Positions 24,043-36,224 of a stretch of 64,000 bases of DNA are shown in pieces. The position numbers were made by a program, and so were the translations under genes. The stretch spans positions 4,195,555 through 4,259,554 of the forward strand of contig CAJINV010000004.1 of the NCBI GenBank assembly GCA_905178155.1, written 5' to 3'. Numbering within the stretch: position 1 is the stretch's first letter; every line of letters starts with the position of its first letter. The notes beneath the pieces were generated by a model that worked only from the letters and a program-made list of their open reading frames with translations, had not been told where the DNA came from and searched no databases. The stretch comes from Amoebophrya sp. A120. Lineage: Eukaryota > Sar > Dinophyceae > Syndiniales > Amoebophryaceae.

Positions 24043-25557
24043 AGGAGTTTTTACAACCCGTGGGGAGTAAGTCCGGGAGAATGAATATGAATGTCTGAAA
24101 ATGTGATGAATGACGACACTGTCTGTGTCTAAATCAGATTCTTCGACTGACTCCTTGTACAGTCACGTTCGTAAGTGACTTTTTTACGACTTGCGGCACC
24201 AGGTCAACATTACTTTGGAACACTTCGCAAGGATACCGCTAAGAGAACAATCTAAACACTTCTATCATCATGAAAGGGATATTTATCAGGATAAACAAGG
24301 CATCTAAGCTCTCCGCATCAAATAGCGTTCTAAGGATGACGCTGCAACGCTTAAGGAATTCAAGGGAAAAACATACGTATCGATTTTTCATCGAAGGTCA
24401 TTACAAGGAAAAATGGCGCCATAATTGTGTTGATTTTACAGCATAGTTTCACCGAAATAAGCGAGTATACTTTTTGAACGGGTATGCGACCATCTTTTGC
24501 AAGATGGAAGATCTCCTTTGTTGCCATCTTTCTGTCCTCGTCCTTGAATATTTTCCGTGGTTTATTTTCAGCGCGGTGTGTCTGTCAGGCACAGGCTCAG
24601 GAGGTATTTGCAGATTCATGCGCAACTGGATTACCGTGTGTAAACATGAAGGAGGACGGGGATAGACATGGGCAGAGCAAAGAAAGAGCAACCGGAACGG
24701 CATCGTAAAAAGCCTCTGAATATGAAGGCTGACATACTCCAAAGAACAACTTACAGGAAAACCGCACAGAGTGAACGAAAAAGCTCGACAAGCACATATA
24801 CCGACCATTAACACCGGTATTGGAATTGAATAAAGCAGGGAGTTCTTCAGCGTTATGTAGTGTCCTGCAGCTGTTAATGATATGAGTTGAACCGTTTCTC
24901 CTGGCGCAGTCGATGATGTCCCTCCAGTTGGTGATCATGGTTAAGATCAAGAACTACTCTTTTGTGAAGGTTCCAGCGCCACCAGCAGCTAGATCCATCA
25001 TCGCAAGCTGTACAACTCCCCGACAGCCAAGAGTAGGGTGTCGTCTTCAGATCCTCCTCAAAGTAGATTATGCCAGTCTAGTACTAGGAGTTCTCCTTCT
25101 CGTTTTTCGCACTACATTTGGCGTCGTCATGGGTGATCATTCGTACAACTCACGAACAAGCAGAGGTGATGAAGAGAGAGCTTGTTGTACTAGTAGGGCT
25201 TCTTCATGTACAATAGACCATCCCCAGCTCGGCTAGTCGTCTCCAGAACTATGTCCTATAGTTAAGCTTAAGACAGAAGTAGCTTAGTAGTTAGAAGCTG
25301 ACTATAGAGGTTTCCTCCTCCTCCTCATGTACAATAGACCATAACGGACAGCGACAGCAAGGGCGTATGAGCGTTTTCTGTGCGAATATTTCTTGAGCCA
25401 GCAACTCTTACAAGTCCAACGCGAACCCAACTGGCTGTGGCAGATTTACGAAAATTTACCCGTGATATGCGAAGCGTTGGATTGATCACTAGCACCAAGT
25501 AGTCAGCATCTGTAGCAGCAGCAGAACCACGATCTTAATTTCACGACCCGGCAACTC
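24043..25557. other. Intergenic, no recognisable gene
   Basis: Mixed-composition DNA. Short open frames (for example 24913-25236) show no conserved features. No RNA gene or repeat array seen. Confidence 0.6.
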
Positions 25558-28119
25558 ATGTCAGAAATTGACCTAAGTGAGTACTACAGGGTCTGCGAAG
25601 CGGACCCGACACAGATGACGCCTGCATGGCTCTTCAGCGTTCTGGAGAAGGTGCATTTTCCACCTGAGAAGGACTGCAACACCCGGAAAGCCACGCCGGC
25701 CGGACAGTACTTCACACTGGGGTGCGTGCCGGTCTACAATAACGGCGCCGCAGCCGTGTCGAAGGAGACGCGCAGCCGCACGATGTTGACGTGCATTCTG
25801 ACGGCGTACGGGCGACGTATGTTGGGCGAAGCGGTCGATTTCAGCTCCGTCCAGGTCAACAAGGACGCGCCGGCGGCCCTGCACGTTGACGGGCGTAACG
25901 AATCTCCTGTGCGCGCCGTCGCCCTGGTCGACGAATCGCAATGGGGCACCAACGAGGAGTCTCCGGAAGGGAACACTTGGGTTGCGGATGACCAACACGG
26001 GGCGGACTTGTATTGTGGTCCGCTTCAAACCGGAGGTGAACGTGAACAACTACCCGCGCGGCCGCAGAATATTAAAGCGGGCATGATGGCGGCATTTCCC
26101 GGACGCGTCATTGATTTGAAGAACAAACTTGGCGTTTTTGATGGCTCCAAGATGCACACGACGATTCCGTACGGTTGTAGCCACTACATTCGGCGGCTCG
26201 GGGGCCCGAACGGATTCACAAAGCCGTCGTTGGCAGATCGTGGTGTGAAAATCGTTGATGAAGTGAAAAATATTTCCGATAAGCCGGACACTGTTAGTCC
26301 TAGTACAAACAGCAGTGCGAAAAAGAAATCGAAAAGAGAAGCATCTCGTCCTCACGCGCCTCGACGGTATTTTCTGTCGTTTTACACCCACACGAGCGTG
26401 CGGAAACTTAGCGAGGCGGACCGGGACGAGCTCGCGAAACTGGGATTCCGACTGCCGAGTAGGCAAGAGGCAGGGACGATGAAAATAAATCAAGAGGGTA
26501 GAAGTGATACAGGAACATTATCGATCGATGGTGATCGTGGAACAAAGGACCACCGTTCGGCCCGCGACGATCATGATGCCCTCGCGACTGGAGACGAAAC
26601 TTCCAGCCAGACAGGCTCCACCGCGGGTGAGGCTGCGGCACAGGAGGAGGAAGAAGACTATTCCGGCGAAATTTTGATTGCCCAAATTCGGCAGCGTATC
26701 GCAACAGATCTAGAGATGGCAGAAGTCGAAGTGGTATCGTCCCCTCCTGCTAGTTATTCCCAATCCTCATCTTCTAGTAGTGGCGCGGCGAAAAGGCGTC
26801 GGAAAGCTGACGGTGCAGCTTTTTCTGACACTGAAGCTGTTGGTGAAGATGAGCTAATATCAGAAGCTTCCGTAGCGGTGCCAGGCCGGTTCGAGTTTGT
26901 CGACGAGGAAGGTGTGTCCGAGGAAGGCACCAGAACGAGTCAAAGTGTCCTTGATGAAGTAACGATGCCGGCGATCTCATCTTCGCGGAAGCGCAAGAAT
27001 GAAAAAGAGCACGTTGATATTTTGCCGCCCTCGCTTCGCTGCCCGAGGCCGACAAAGCACTGTATCTGCGGCGTGGCCATTTCCGGAAAGGGGTCCATTG
27101 CTGGTTCCTTGGTTGCAGCTTGTTTTGTGATACCTCCAGGTCGTGCAGAAAAAGACGACACTTGGGGCACGGGCGTGGTCAACCCTCTCAGCCTTCCGAA
27201 GAAAAAACGGGAAGCGGTATTCAAGAAGCTAACAGGCCCTGGAAGCAGCACCGGCATCGGTAGGATCCGCGTTGCGGAGCTGGATACGAAGTTTGGTGGA
27301 GCGAACGATCAGGCTGTGCAGGCGGCCGTAAAGAAATGCGTCGAGGACGTGGAGCGCACACGTGGGCTTCGGATCACCAAGGTACTTACTTACACAACTA
27401 CATGACGAGCACTTCGATTAATATGGTGGCCTTTTCATCATGTCCAGTTGCCAGCAGGACGCCGTCGTCCGGAGGTCGGGTTATTGATATGTCTAAACAA
27501 AAGCAATCGGTTCGCCTCCGGGCTAATTGAAGGAACAAGATGAATAAAAATAGCGCTGCATGATCATGCAAAAAACTCTGCTGACTTACAGGTACTAATA
27601 GCCAATCCGGACCACTATGTTCCTGACTCGCTCCGGACCCGCAAAGACTTACGGGTCGAAAGGGGATGTCACAATGAGGACTTCGTAGTGGCTGCCGCGA
27701 AGTTTTTGTCAAAGGTGACTCATGACGAGGAGTTCAAGAAAATGGCAACGGACTTTCCCGCGTATCAGTTTGCTAAAAACAATGGCTATGTTTCATCGAA
27801 GGCGCATCAAGACGCCCTCTCAGAGCTCGGGCCGTGCTTGTATCATCGCAAATGCACCAGACCTGTGCAAAACGCCATGATCGCGAGGGATGCTGGACGA
27901 AAAGAAAAAACATCCGAAAAAGATACTGGGACTAAGCAGGCAGCGAAGCCGCCGCCTGGCGGAAAGGAGAAAAAAAATCACGTCCTTGTTGCTAAAAAAG
28001 CGAAGCTGGTTACTTCGGCCAGCAAAGGATTCAGCGCTGCGATAGGTGCTGCGAAGATGTTGAAGTCCACCGCGCATAAAAATGTGCCAGTGGCGAATGC
28101 TTATGGGGGGACAAACTAG
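25558..28119 (+). CDS. 2OG-Fe(II)-oxygenase-like domain fused to a degenerate RNase HII domain
   Basis: Exons 25558-27381 and 27592-28119 are joined by a phase-0 GT...AG intron, giving 783 residues. Residues ~50-300 resemble the dioxygenase-like modules common in dinoflagellate proteins and retroelements: FSSVQVNKDAPAALHVDGRN (H109, D111), WVADD, GRVIDLKNKLGVFDGSKMHT (H200), then RYFLSFYTHTS. These would supply the HxD...H iron ligands. A Ser- and Glu-rich linker with Lys/Arg clusters (possible nuclear signals) spans ~300-490. Residues ~495-740 are clearly RNase HII-like (CPRPTKHCICGV...GSIAGSLVAACFVIPPG; LSKVTHDEEF; NNGYVSSKAHQDAL; GPCLYHRKCTRPV). The catalytic signature is gone: GVDExGRG is GVAISGKG (A507, I508), the later Asp of the IDG motif is A612, and the fourth acidic position aligns with H635. 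A nuclease-dead nucleic-acid-binding module is inferred. A Lys-rich tail follows. No introner elements interrupt this gene. Confidence 0.7.
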
Positions 28120-28444
28120 GGGCGACGAACTGAGAACGGCCTTTTTTCGAGGCTTAGATATAGCGGGTTTTTGGCGAATTGCCCACTTTCGGGGAAGCTC
28201 AGGCGAGGCCCCCAGCGTCTAGTTTTTGCGCAATAGCAGCGGCCTAATGCGCCGAATTCTCTACCTGAAGTTCGCGCCTGCACCACTTGCATTGTTTCGA
28301 AAACGGCGCGGCGCTCGCGCTAGAAATACCTTCTATAGAATATCCGCGCCCATTCCGCCCTAAATATTGAATATCCAGCGCGGTATCCTATATCCACGCC
28401 GTCCCGTCGTGGATATACACCGGGGGGGCGTAATATTTTATAAA
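28120..28444. other. GC-rich 3' flank with hairpin
   Basis: Contains repeated ATATCC-CGC phrases and a 10-bp perfect inverted repeat (TATATCCACG, 9-base loop, CGTGGATATA) at about 28391-28419. It may act in transcript ending or be a repeat remnant. Confidence 0.45.
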
Positions 28445-28735
28445 ATGACTTCCGCCGATTTGGCTCCGGAAATGGTTGCCATGGACACAGAAAGTAAATC
28501 CGTGCGCGTGCATTTGGGCGCGCTGGCGAACCAAAAAAATCAAGCAACCCAAGAAATCGAGCCTATATCTAGACGCAAAAAAAAGGCCATTCTCAGTTCG
28601 TTTCCGAATTTTGTCCCCCCATACGAATGCTATCGCGATGAAGAAGAGCACCATCAAGGTGGTGAAGAAGTAGTGTACTCTCGTCTGCAAACTCCACGCA
28701 CCAGCGCGAGGCATTGTAAACACCAAGAATCGTGA
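28445..28735 (+). CDS. Small hypothetical open frame
   Basis: A 96-codon frame starting ATG, with a plausible Lys/Glu-rich composition (EPISRRKKKAILSSFPNFV) and no family I recognise. It lies between two genes on the same strand. It could be a first exon or chance. Confidence 0.25.
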   Translation: MTSADLAPEMVAMDTESKSVRVHLGALANQKNQATQEIEPISRRKKKAILSSFPNFVPPYECYRDEEEHHQGGEEVVYSRLQTPRTSARHCKHQES

Positions 28736-29399
28736 CAACTACATAGGTCCTTACATATTCCACACTAATTATTTTTCGACAGTTTTCCTTGGCCTGAAGC
28801 TGATTCATTGACGCATGCGACATCCACGTAAAACGAGCTCTGAAGACAACGCACGACTTCTCAGTGTTTGATGGGCGGTTCAAGTACTTAAGTAGGTTCC
28901 GAGAAGGATTTAATAGAACTCGTCTGTGTTCCATCGTTGAAAGGAGATACAATACTTAGTTTCTGCACTGGTCGTTCTTGTTGACCGAGTTCCTGAGCCT
29001 ACTAGCTGCGTTTTTTTCACTACTCCGAGCGCGAGCACGGCCGGGCCCGAGCGAGAATATTCCAAAGGATGCCTGTCTCCGATGTTAAGGGGTGTACGAC
29101 CTGTTCGAGGGATAAAGATATGAGGTGGCAGATTTTTGAGAGGACTGCGGTTGCAGTCGTATGTTCTGGTAAGAGGTGAAGATACGACAGGAGAGAAGAA
29201 AATAATAAGGAGCAACAAGAATTACTGGTGCTCGCGTAGAAGGTCCAATCCAAATCAAAGCGCACTCAATATGGCAAACAACTTCGACTCTGCAACCACT
29301 TTTCGCTCCCGTACCTACTGGGTTGTAGCTTCACGGTAGAGCCGCGAGATAGAGGCCCACTGAGATTTACGAACAAGATGGCGTGGCGCTGATGTTGCG
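28736..29399. other. Intergenic, no recognisable gene
   Basis: No conserved frame seen on either strand. Confidence 0.5.
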
Positions 29400-30330
29400 C
29401 AGCAGCCCTTCGACGAAATATTTGGAGTGTGTCGCAGTTGGGTTTTGCGAGGCCGAGGAGATTCAAGGTGGCGGGGTTCCGTGTGTGTTTTGCTTGGCCA
29501 AGGGGCTGCGCGCGCGTTGATGAAAAGGGGCGCGCGCACCAGGACACGAGTCAGCGGGCCGGCCTGTGGCGCCGAATGCAGTCAGGCTGCCCTGCTAGTT
29601 CAGCAGACCTTCACCGCGCAGCATTCAATCGCCAAACAAGGAAGTGCAGGACCGGCCGCCTGCGCTCCAAAAACACGCAACCCGTTGCCCGCGCCAAATC
29701 GCTACCGCTAGCGCCCCGCGGCAGTCGCCTGGCCGTAATCTGCCCCCTTTAACCGGGCGGACCGCCCGAATTTCTCCGCCCCTGTGCGCAGCAGTATGCC
29801 GCCGGGCCGCGCCTACCCTTCGTTCTGGGGGGGAAAACAGGCGGGCGGTGGGCACAAAGCCGCCGCCGCCCGGCCCAGCCAACCTCGCACCTTCGCGCCG
29901 CCCTTGCTGAGCAAGGCGGCAACGGAGGAAAGCGCTGGGCGTGTTGTTGTGGCCGCGCGCCATGCGGTCACCCACCCAGCCAAGCGCGTGGGGCCTTTCT
30001 TTCGTTGGCCGCCTGCTCAGTTGGTTCGCTCGCTTTTTGCTGTTGCCCAGGGCGGACAAAGCCGCCCGCCCGGGTTTGGCGCCCGCCGGCCCCCTTTCCT
30101 GACGAGACGGGTGTTTTACCCGCCGAAAATGCGAAGGGGCTGGCCGCTGGCAGCGTGGGGGTGGGACGGGAGCTGTTTTCCCGAACCGGCTCTGTGTCGC
30201 AGGGGCGGAGCTGTCTCTGCCTGCTTTGCATTTGCAAACTGTTGTGGTGCGTGCCGCACTTTGTTCAAATGGATGCCGGCTGAGGAGTGTCTGGGCCACC
30301 AGAGTGTTTAGCCTAGAGAGGGCGCGCCGC
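29400..30330. repeat. GC-rich island
   Basis: A sharply bounded GC-rich stretch resembling 1-1280 in composition and in phrases such as GGCCGGCC and CGCGCGC. Open frames occur in all frames with no conserved character, so no gene is called. Confidence 0.5.
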
Positions 30331-30602
30331 GTACGTAAGCATGGTTTCGGATGAGTTGCAGTTCCTAGCATCAAATCTAGAAACAAAAGATAGCGCCGGT
30401 GACCGTGGTTCCGGTTCGCGATCGATGAGAGGCGAAGTTGAATGTTGAGGATGAGCTGTTCTGCGTAGTTCGCGCCGGATCATATCCCTCTCCAACCAGC
30501 GATCATGAAGTTAAAGACCGAGGAGTCTACTTCTAGACAAAAAGTAGGGGATCTCACGTTCATCATCCGACTGCAATAACGAAGATATCAGAATCGACGA
30601 AG

Positions 30603-33113
30603 ATGCCCAATAAGACCCTTCACTCCGCGACTTCCCTGTTGCGGCGGCAGGAAAAGCTCTCCAAGCTCGACGTGGACGAAGACGCCGCGGCGCAGGAGCT
30701 TGCCAGGGAACTCAATCGCTTGCTGGACCAACGCCGCGAACGGGAGGAGACAACAACCCTTCGAAACAGTGACGAAACCGATAATGCAGCAAGACGAGGA
30801 ACTACCGATGGTAGCACTAGCAGTAGCACCTCCGGCGCAAAGCTGGATTATGGCGATGGAACCGAAAAAACGGCCAGTGGTGCTGCAGTTTCATCGTCAA
30901 ATAGACACGTCGACACACGCACAAGCGAGGTGGACGACGACACGCGACAAAACGAGGCAAAGGATTATGGGGGCGGACGAGGTCTAGGCGGTCCTCGGGG
31001 GGTTCTTGCGAGCTCCACCGTTGATGATCCAAGTCTTCTAGCGTCTGGCGACCCGGAATTGATTGCGCTCGAGCGAGTATGGAAATGATGCATTGTAGCA
31101 TTTCGAATCACTTTATTTTGCAGCAACTCAATGTGCAACTTCTTAGCAGATCATCGTATAGCAGCGAACAAGAGTACACTTGTGTATGTTGGGCTTCATG
31201 TTGTTGTTGCGCGATCTGCGCCATTACGTGTGTATGTAGTGGGAATCTGGGTTATAAAATAGAGTGTGCGTGACGCACCACCGATGCTAGAACATAAGCT
31301 TTCTGTGACAGAAAAAGTGACGGGATATTTTCGCTCCACGAACCGAATTGCAGTCCCAGATGCAGAAGTTCTGCCCAGCACTTGTCGGTACTAACCTGGA
31401 CGTTTTTATTTTGGTTTTGTTTTCGGGCTCCTGCGTCTGTTCTTTACGACCGAAACCGATAATCAAACTGCACAAAGCTTACACTGAAAAAAAAAGAAAA
31501 AAACATCTGAATGCACAACCATATTTATCAGGCCGCGCCGGTCCAGCTCCAGCAGCCAGTGACACCGAGTTAGACGGAGACAAATCTGGGTCCCAACAAG
31601 GCGCAGCATTGTCCTCTGCTTCTCTGTCAAATTCCGCACAGAAAGACAAGAATCTGCATGGTGTGGACTTCGAGCACGATGAAACCGAGCAGAGTCTGCA
31701 GATAAACGTCAACGCTCCGTCAAACAGTTGGCGCACAACATCGTCTTCACAGGACAAGACCCCTAGTAAGACTCTGCGTGCATCGTTATCGAATACGGCG
31801 ACCTCCCTCCGGGACAGTACCACCTCGATCGGCGGGCTAACAGGCCGAACTCATCAAGACCACCACACTTCCACCGGTGGAATAAAGACCCCCTCCAGTC
31901 GAAGCAACAGCCGAGAGCCTGGGTCTGCGAGAGGGAATATTAAACACCCGCAGCTTTCAGCTCGCGGTGGAAGGGAAGGAGGTGGCGCTGCAATTCCCCA
32001 ACATTACGGAACGCCCACTTCCAGCAGCCGGTCTGCAACATCTTCCCGTCGCAAATCTGACCAAGAACTACATCAAGACGCGACCATTGCTGCGTTGTAC
32101 CGAAACACGCGCAACGTGGAAGACTTGCTCCGGCAGACCGACACGGCCTTCCAGCAGCTCCCGAAAATCGAAGCGGACGCTGTCGCGCTGGAGGTGGATG
32201 AGTTGGCGGGTTTGAATATGCATTGCAAAAGTATCGTACTCGTACTGATCGCATTCATGCATTACAAATTTCTTTCTTAAGTTAAATCCGCATTACAAAT
32301 TTCATTTCTCATGCTGTCTGAGGATATTAATTTGTCATGCGATTTGGATTTTATACTAGTACGATGCTTTCGCATTTCATATTGAAGTTGGAGATGCAGT
32401 TTCTCGAGTCCGCGTTGAACGAAAGGGACGGCGGGGGGACAACCACAGCCGAAGAAGAGGAGGAGAAGGCGAATAAAAGGGACGAAGATCATCGTGGTCT
32501 AGACAAGCGAGGGGATTCGTCCACCTCCCAGGGACAGGGTGCAGCAGTACTGGGCGGAGGAGCTTCTACATCAACCACTATAGGAGCTGCCCATAGTTAC
32601 AACTACGTGGAGGATGCGGCGACGCAGCTTCTGCAGGACGAACTGGCGTTGCTGGAAAAGGAATGGGCGGTGCTGAAAAAACGCGAGCACGCACTCTGCG
32701 CTGTTGCGGAACTCGAACTCCCGTCGAGTGAATCTCCTGCAGCTGTGAGTGGAGACGTTGATCATGTGAAAAAAGCTGCAAGTAGTGTTGGCGGACGAGA
32801 TTTTCTGTCGCGGACCTCGAAGGACGAGGAAGTAGAGTCGACTCATCAACAACAAACTGCCAGCGCGGCACGGGCCACGACACTGCGACGGCAGAATGAA
32901 ATGCTTAAGGCAAAGTTCGGCATCACCGGTCTGGTATCAAAGCAGCCGGGAAATTATAGCAGCTCGTCAACATCTACTGATCCTTCCAAGGACGGAGCTG
33001 CAGGCGAAGTAGATTTTGCGTCGTCGAGTGACCACGGGCACCGTATCAGTAGAACTGGTCCCTTACGTCGATTAGACGAGGATTTGGCGCGCTTGGATCG
33101 GGTTCTTGAATGA
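30603..33113 (+). CDS. Coiled-coil protein of unknown function
   Basis: Exons 30603-31076, 31354-31387, 31532-32216 and 32387-33113 total 1920 bases (639 residues). The start ATG at 30603 opens a heptad-like helix (LLRRQEKLSKLDVDEDAAAQ, then LARELNRLLDQRRERE). Low-complexity Ser/Thr/Asp-rich sequence follows. Two more helical blocks (LLRQTDTAFQQLPKIEADAV, then ELAGLKLEMQFLESALN; and QDELALLEKEWAVLKKREH) suggest a structural or scaffold role. The first two introns are GT...AG; the third interruption is an introner element. The 34-base second exon is inferred from phase agreement. I do not recognise the family. Confidence 0.65.
32217..32386. mobile_element. Introner element, family IE-1
   Basis: Duplication TTGAA; TATGCATTGC...GCATTTCATA. 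Removal joins EVDELAGL to KLEMQFLESALN and keeps the coiled coil intact. Confidence 0.87.
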
Positions 33114-33661
33114 GATCAGTGTTGAGCAATTTCCTGAGACTCCCCTTGTTGTGCGGAAGTACTTCATTCTCGTCTGCACGCAACTTGTATACCATCTGAC
33201 GTCTTCGTTCCTCTTTGGGGGTTTGGGGGTGAGAGTGTCAGTCAATGACTAGGAGGCCATGAATGGTGCGCGTGTTCTGGAGCGCTAAAAATGAGAGACG
33301 AATTGAGCTGCATGTTGAGCACGCAGTTAAACCCATACCGAGAATGAGGACAGAGCCAGCAACTTTTAATCAAATGCAGCTCCCGCAAATCGACGAGAAT
33401 TTGGACTAGCAGAAGCTGAAAAAGCAAATTAAGGGCTGTGAGTGTCGAGCGCAGCTCGCAGCAGCTGGTCCGCCGCAAGACTTGAAACGATTATCAGAAA
33501 TGAAAGTTCGAGAGCCCCATGTCACACTACAAAAAATATTCGCATCTGTAGCAAGCATTGCATCGGCCAAACATGAGCTACGGGGGCAGGGACGCGTTTG
33601 AAAATACTAAACGCCCTCCACGACACGCACATGAATTCTGTGCTGTTATGAAAAACAAACT
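33114..33661. other. Intergenic, no recognisable gene
   Basis: Nothing conserved seen. Confidence 0.6.
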
Positions 33662-36224
33662 ATGACCGAAACGACCGGCAGTGTGACGGAGCTACGGCGA
33701 AGCCAGCACTTCCGCTACACGGACCGCAGTCGCGTGTTGTCCAGCCGAAATCAATCTCCGGAACAAGAGGGTCGTGCAGTGCGAGTTTCACAACGAAAGT
33801 CTCGCTTTACGACAAGAATAAGAATAGCAGCGATGGCGAGTGAGACTGTGGAGATGATGGCGTCGATCCTGCGAGGTGGAACTGAAGATGACGAGCCGAT
33901 GAAAACGAGGCGGATGAAGAATGACAACTTCTCTCATCTCTTTCCAGAGCAGCTGAGGGCGCTTTTCCAAAAACCAGGACAGCTCAGCACTCACTGCAGC
34001 GCCCTGACTCCTGGAGATGAGAGTTTTTGGAAAATTCTAGACCGAAGCTGTAGTTTTAAGACGACGCAAAAGACCTCGCGCGCCAGCAGCACGACCAGCA
34101 CACCCGGTAAAGCGGCGTCCTTTTTCCTCGCCATCCTGCTTTTTGTCGAGCTCCTCACGACCCTGCTTCACCAGGCCGCCGCACTGAAAGTAACCGCGAA
34201 GGTCGGTCGGAAGGTGTACGACGAGGCAGCGATGGCGCGGCGGATGCTGGAGGAGCGAGTTCAATTAGTCTACGGCTCCCTGTCCGTGGGCGATCCGCCC
34301 CAGAAGTTCACCGTCGCCTTTGACACGGGGTCGTCGGAGCTGGTGTTACCCTGCTCATCCTGTACAACCGGCAGCTGCATTTCGCACACGCGGTATGATT
34401 TACTGCAATCCGCGACCGGCAGCCAGATTTTCACCACCAACGTCGCCGGGAAACAGGTAGCAGAAACGGAAACGCGGATTTTCGGCATGCAGGGTGTGGC
34501 CAAAGCCAACCCGATGCGGGACAAGATCTGTATTGGCAACCCCCCACCGGCAGACGAAACCACCGCCTCCAGCGCCGACGCCGCTGCCCCGTCTTCGCTC
34601 TGTCTGCCGGAAGCCGCGCCGTTTCTGTGCGCCAACTCCTTGTCGGAAAACTTGTTCGGCCAGCTGCCGTACGACGGGGTCCTCGGGCTGGGACTGTCGG
34701 GGGCGAAAAAATCCAAGTACGACCTGTTCCAAGGGTTGATAGACGCCGGCATGCTAAAAACGGACCGGTTTGCGCTGTGGTACAGCGATTTGACGGACGA
34801 AGGGGCGGCGAACACGATCACCTTCGGAGAGCACGACAGAACCAAAATGGCCAGCAAGATGTACTGGGTAAGACAAGTGATTATATTCAGAAAGCTCTTC
34901 AACAACTGAGTTTATGATCTTGATGATAGCACTTCTTGTTCAACATCACCCACGATCAGAACTCAACTAGGGCACAACTTTCATTCCTTGACATTCCTAC
35001 GGCTACATCATTTCAAGTATTAAACGCAGCTTCCCGTTCCCTACCCCGCGACCTCCTGGGCTATGCCGATGACGGATGTGGTGGTGGGCCGCTTCATCAC
35101 GGCCGTTCCGGCTGCGTCCGCAGACGACGGTTCCGCCGATAGTGCCGCCAGCACCGGCGCGCCGGGAGGTGCGGAAGCGGCAGCAGGAGGTACAAGTGCG
35201 ACCGCGGATGGCGCGAACGCCGACGCCGAGGACAATTCCGGCAAAAGTTTCATGTCGGAACCGCTGCGGCTGTGCGAAGCGCCGCAGACCTGCAAGGTGG
35301 CGTTTGATAGCGCGAGCCCGCTGATCGTGCTCTCGCAGCTATGCATTGCAAAAGTATCGTACTAGTAGGAATTGCATTACAAATTTCCTCAGCATGAGAA
35401 ATAAAATTTGTGATGCGGATTTAGCGTGAAAAAGAAATTTGTAATGCATGAGTGGGATTAATACTACGAGTGCGATACTTTTGCAATGCATAGCAGCCGA
35501 TCTACGACAAGGTGAAGGAGTCCATCGCCGTGGGGTTTCCACAACAACCCTATCCTGTGCAAAAGTATCGTACTCGTATTGCAATCATGCATTACAAATC
35601 ATTCGGTTTTAGGTAAATCCGCATTACAAATTTTATCCCTCATGCTGAGGAAATTTTTCGTAAATGCATTTACACGAGTGCGATACTTTTGCAATGCATA
35701 AACCCGTGACCGACACGAAACTGGCGGACTGCCAGCCGCTGCTGATGAAGATGCCGAAGATCGGGATTCAGCTACGAGGGATAACATTCTTCCTCGATGC
35801 CGAGGACTACGTGGACCGCAGCAACGGGATGTGTGTGTACCGCTTCCAGCCCATGGAGAGCGACGAAAACCTGATTTACCTCGGCGCGCCCTGGTTCGAG
35901 AAGTTTTACACGGTGTTCGACCGAAGCTCCCTAAAAATCGGCCTGGCGCTGAGCAAGCACGTAGGTGTTCGGGGGGCGGAGTACAGTGGAAGCACCGGGG
36001 TGCCGGAGGACGCCATTGAGGATTTGGAGAAAGTTACGACGACAACGAGTACGACGACGGATAGTGGTGGCAGTGTTTCATCAGATGTTGGAGCAAATGC
36101 CGCCGCTGACACTACAACCAGTGTGGACAGTGCGTCAAGTGGTACTTCTGCTGATGTTGGAACAACAGCAGCTGCTGCGCCAGCAACCTCCGCACAGGCA
36201 ACCGCCGCGTCGGTGACAAGGTGA
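33662..36224 (+). CDS. Pepsin-like (A1) aspartic protease, membrane-anchored or secreted
   Basis: Exons 33662-34867, 35030-35339, 35498-35550 and 35706-36224 total 2088 bases (695 residues). About 150 N-terminal residues precede a hydrophobic segment (SFFLAILLFVELLTTLLHQA), a signal anchor or the core of a leader if a later ATG is used. The first catalytic loop is FDTGSSELVLP (D221), preceded by the usual YGSLSVGDPPQKFTVA. LPYDGVLGLGLSG is the family's second landmark. KMYWLPVPYPATSWAM and MTDVVVG precede a 60-residue Ala/Gly-rich insertion. The second catalytic loop reads CKVAFDSASPLIVLS (D495), where the family has D-S/T-G-S/T. The C-terminal lobe includes LIYLGAPWFEKFYTVFDRSS, the standard final strand, and then a Ser/Thr/Ala-rich tail. 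One GT...AG intron and two introner elements interrupt it. Alveolate members process secreted proteins. Confidence 0.85.
35340..35497. mobile_element. Introner element, family IE-1
   Basis: Duplication GCAGC; TATGCATTGC...GCAATGCATA. Removal joins SPLIVLSQ to PIYDKVKES. Confidence 0.88.
35551..35705. mobile_element. Introner element, family IE-1
   Basis: Duplication AACCC; TATCCTGTGC...GCAATGCATA. It lies 53 bases after the previous element. Removal joins VGFPQQP to VTDTKLADCQP. Confidence 0.88.

Noticed and set aside
24913-25236. 107-codon frame with a hydrophobic stretch upstream of the RNase HII fusion gene
   Set aside because: No conserved features, and no link to a neighbouring exon could be supported.
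29625-30386. 253-codon minus-strand frame in the GC-rich island
   Set aside because: Composition-driven; overlapping frames of similar length on the + strand.
34270-34905. 211-codon minus-strand frame
   Set aside because: Antisense shadow of the aspartic protease catalytic exon.
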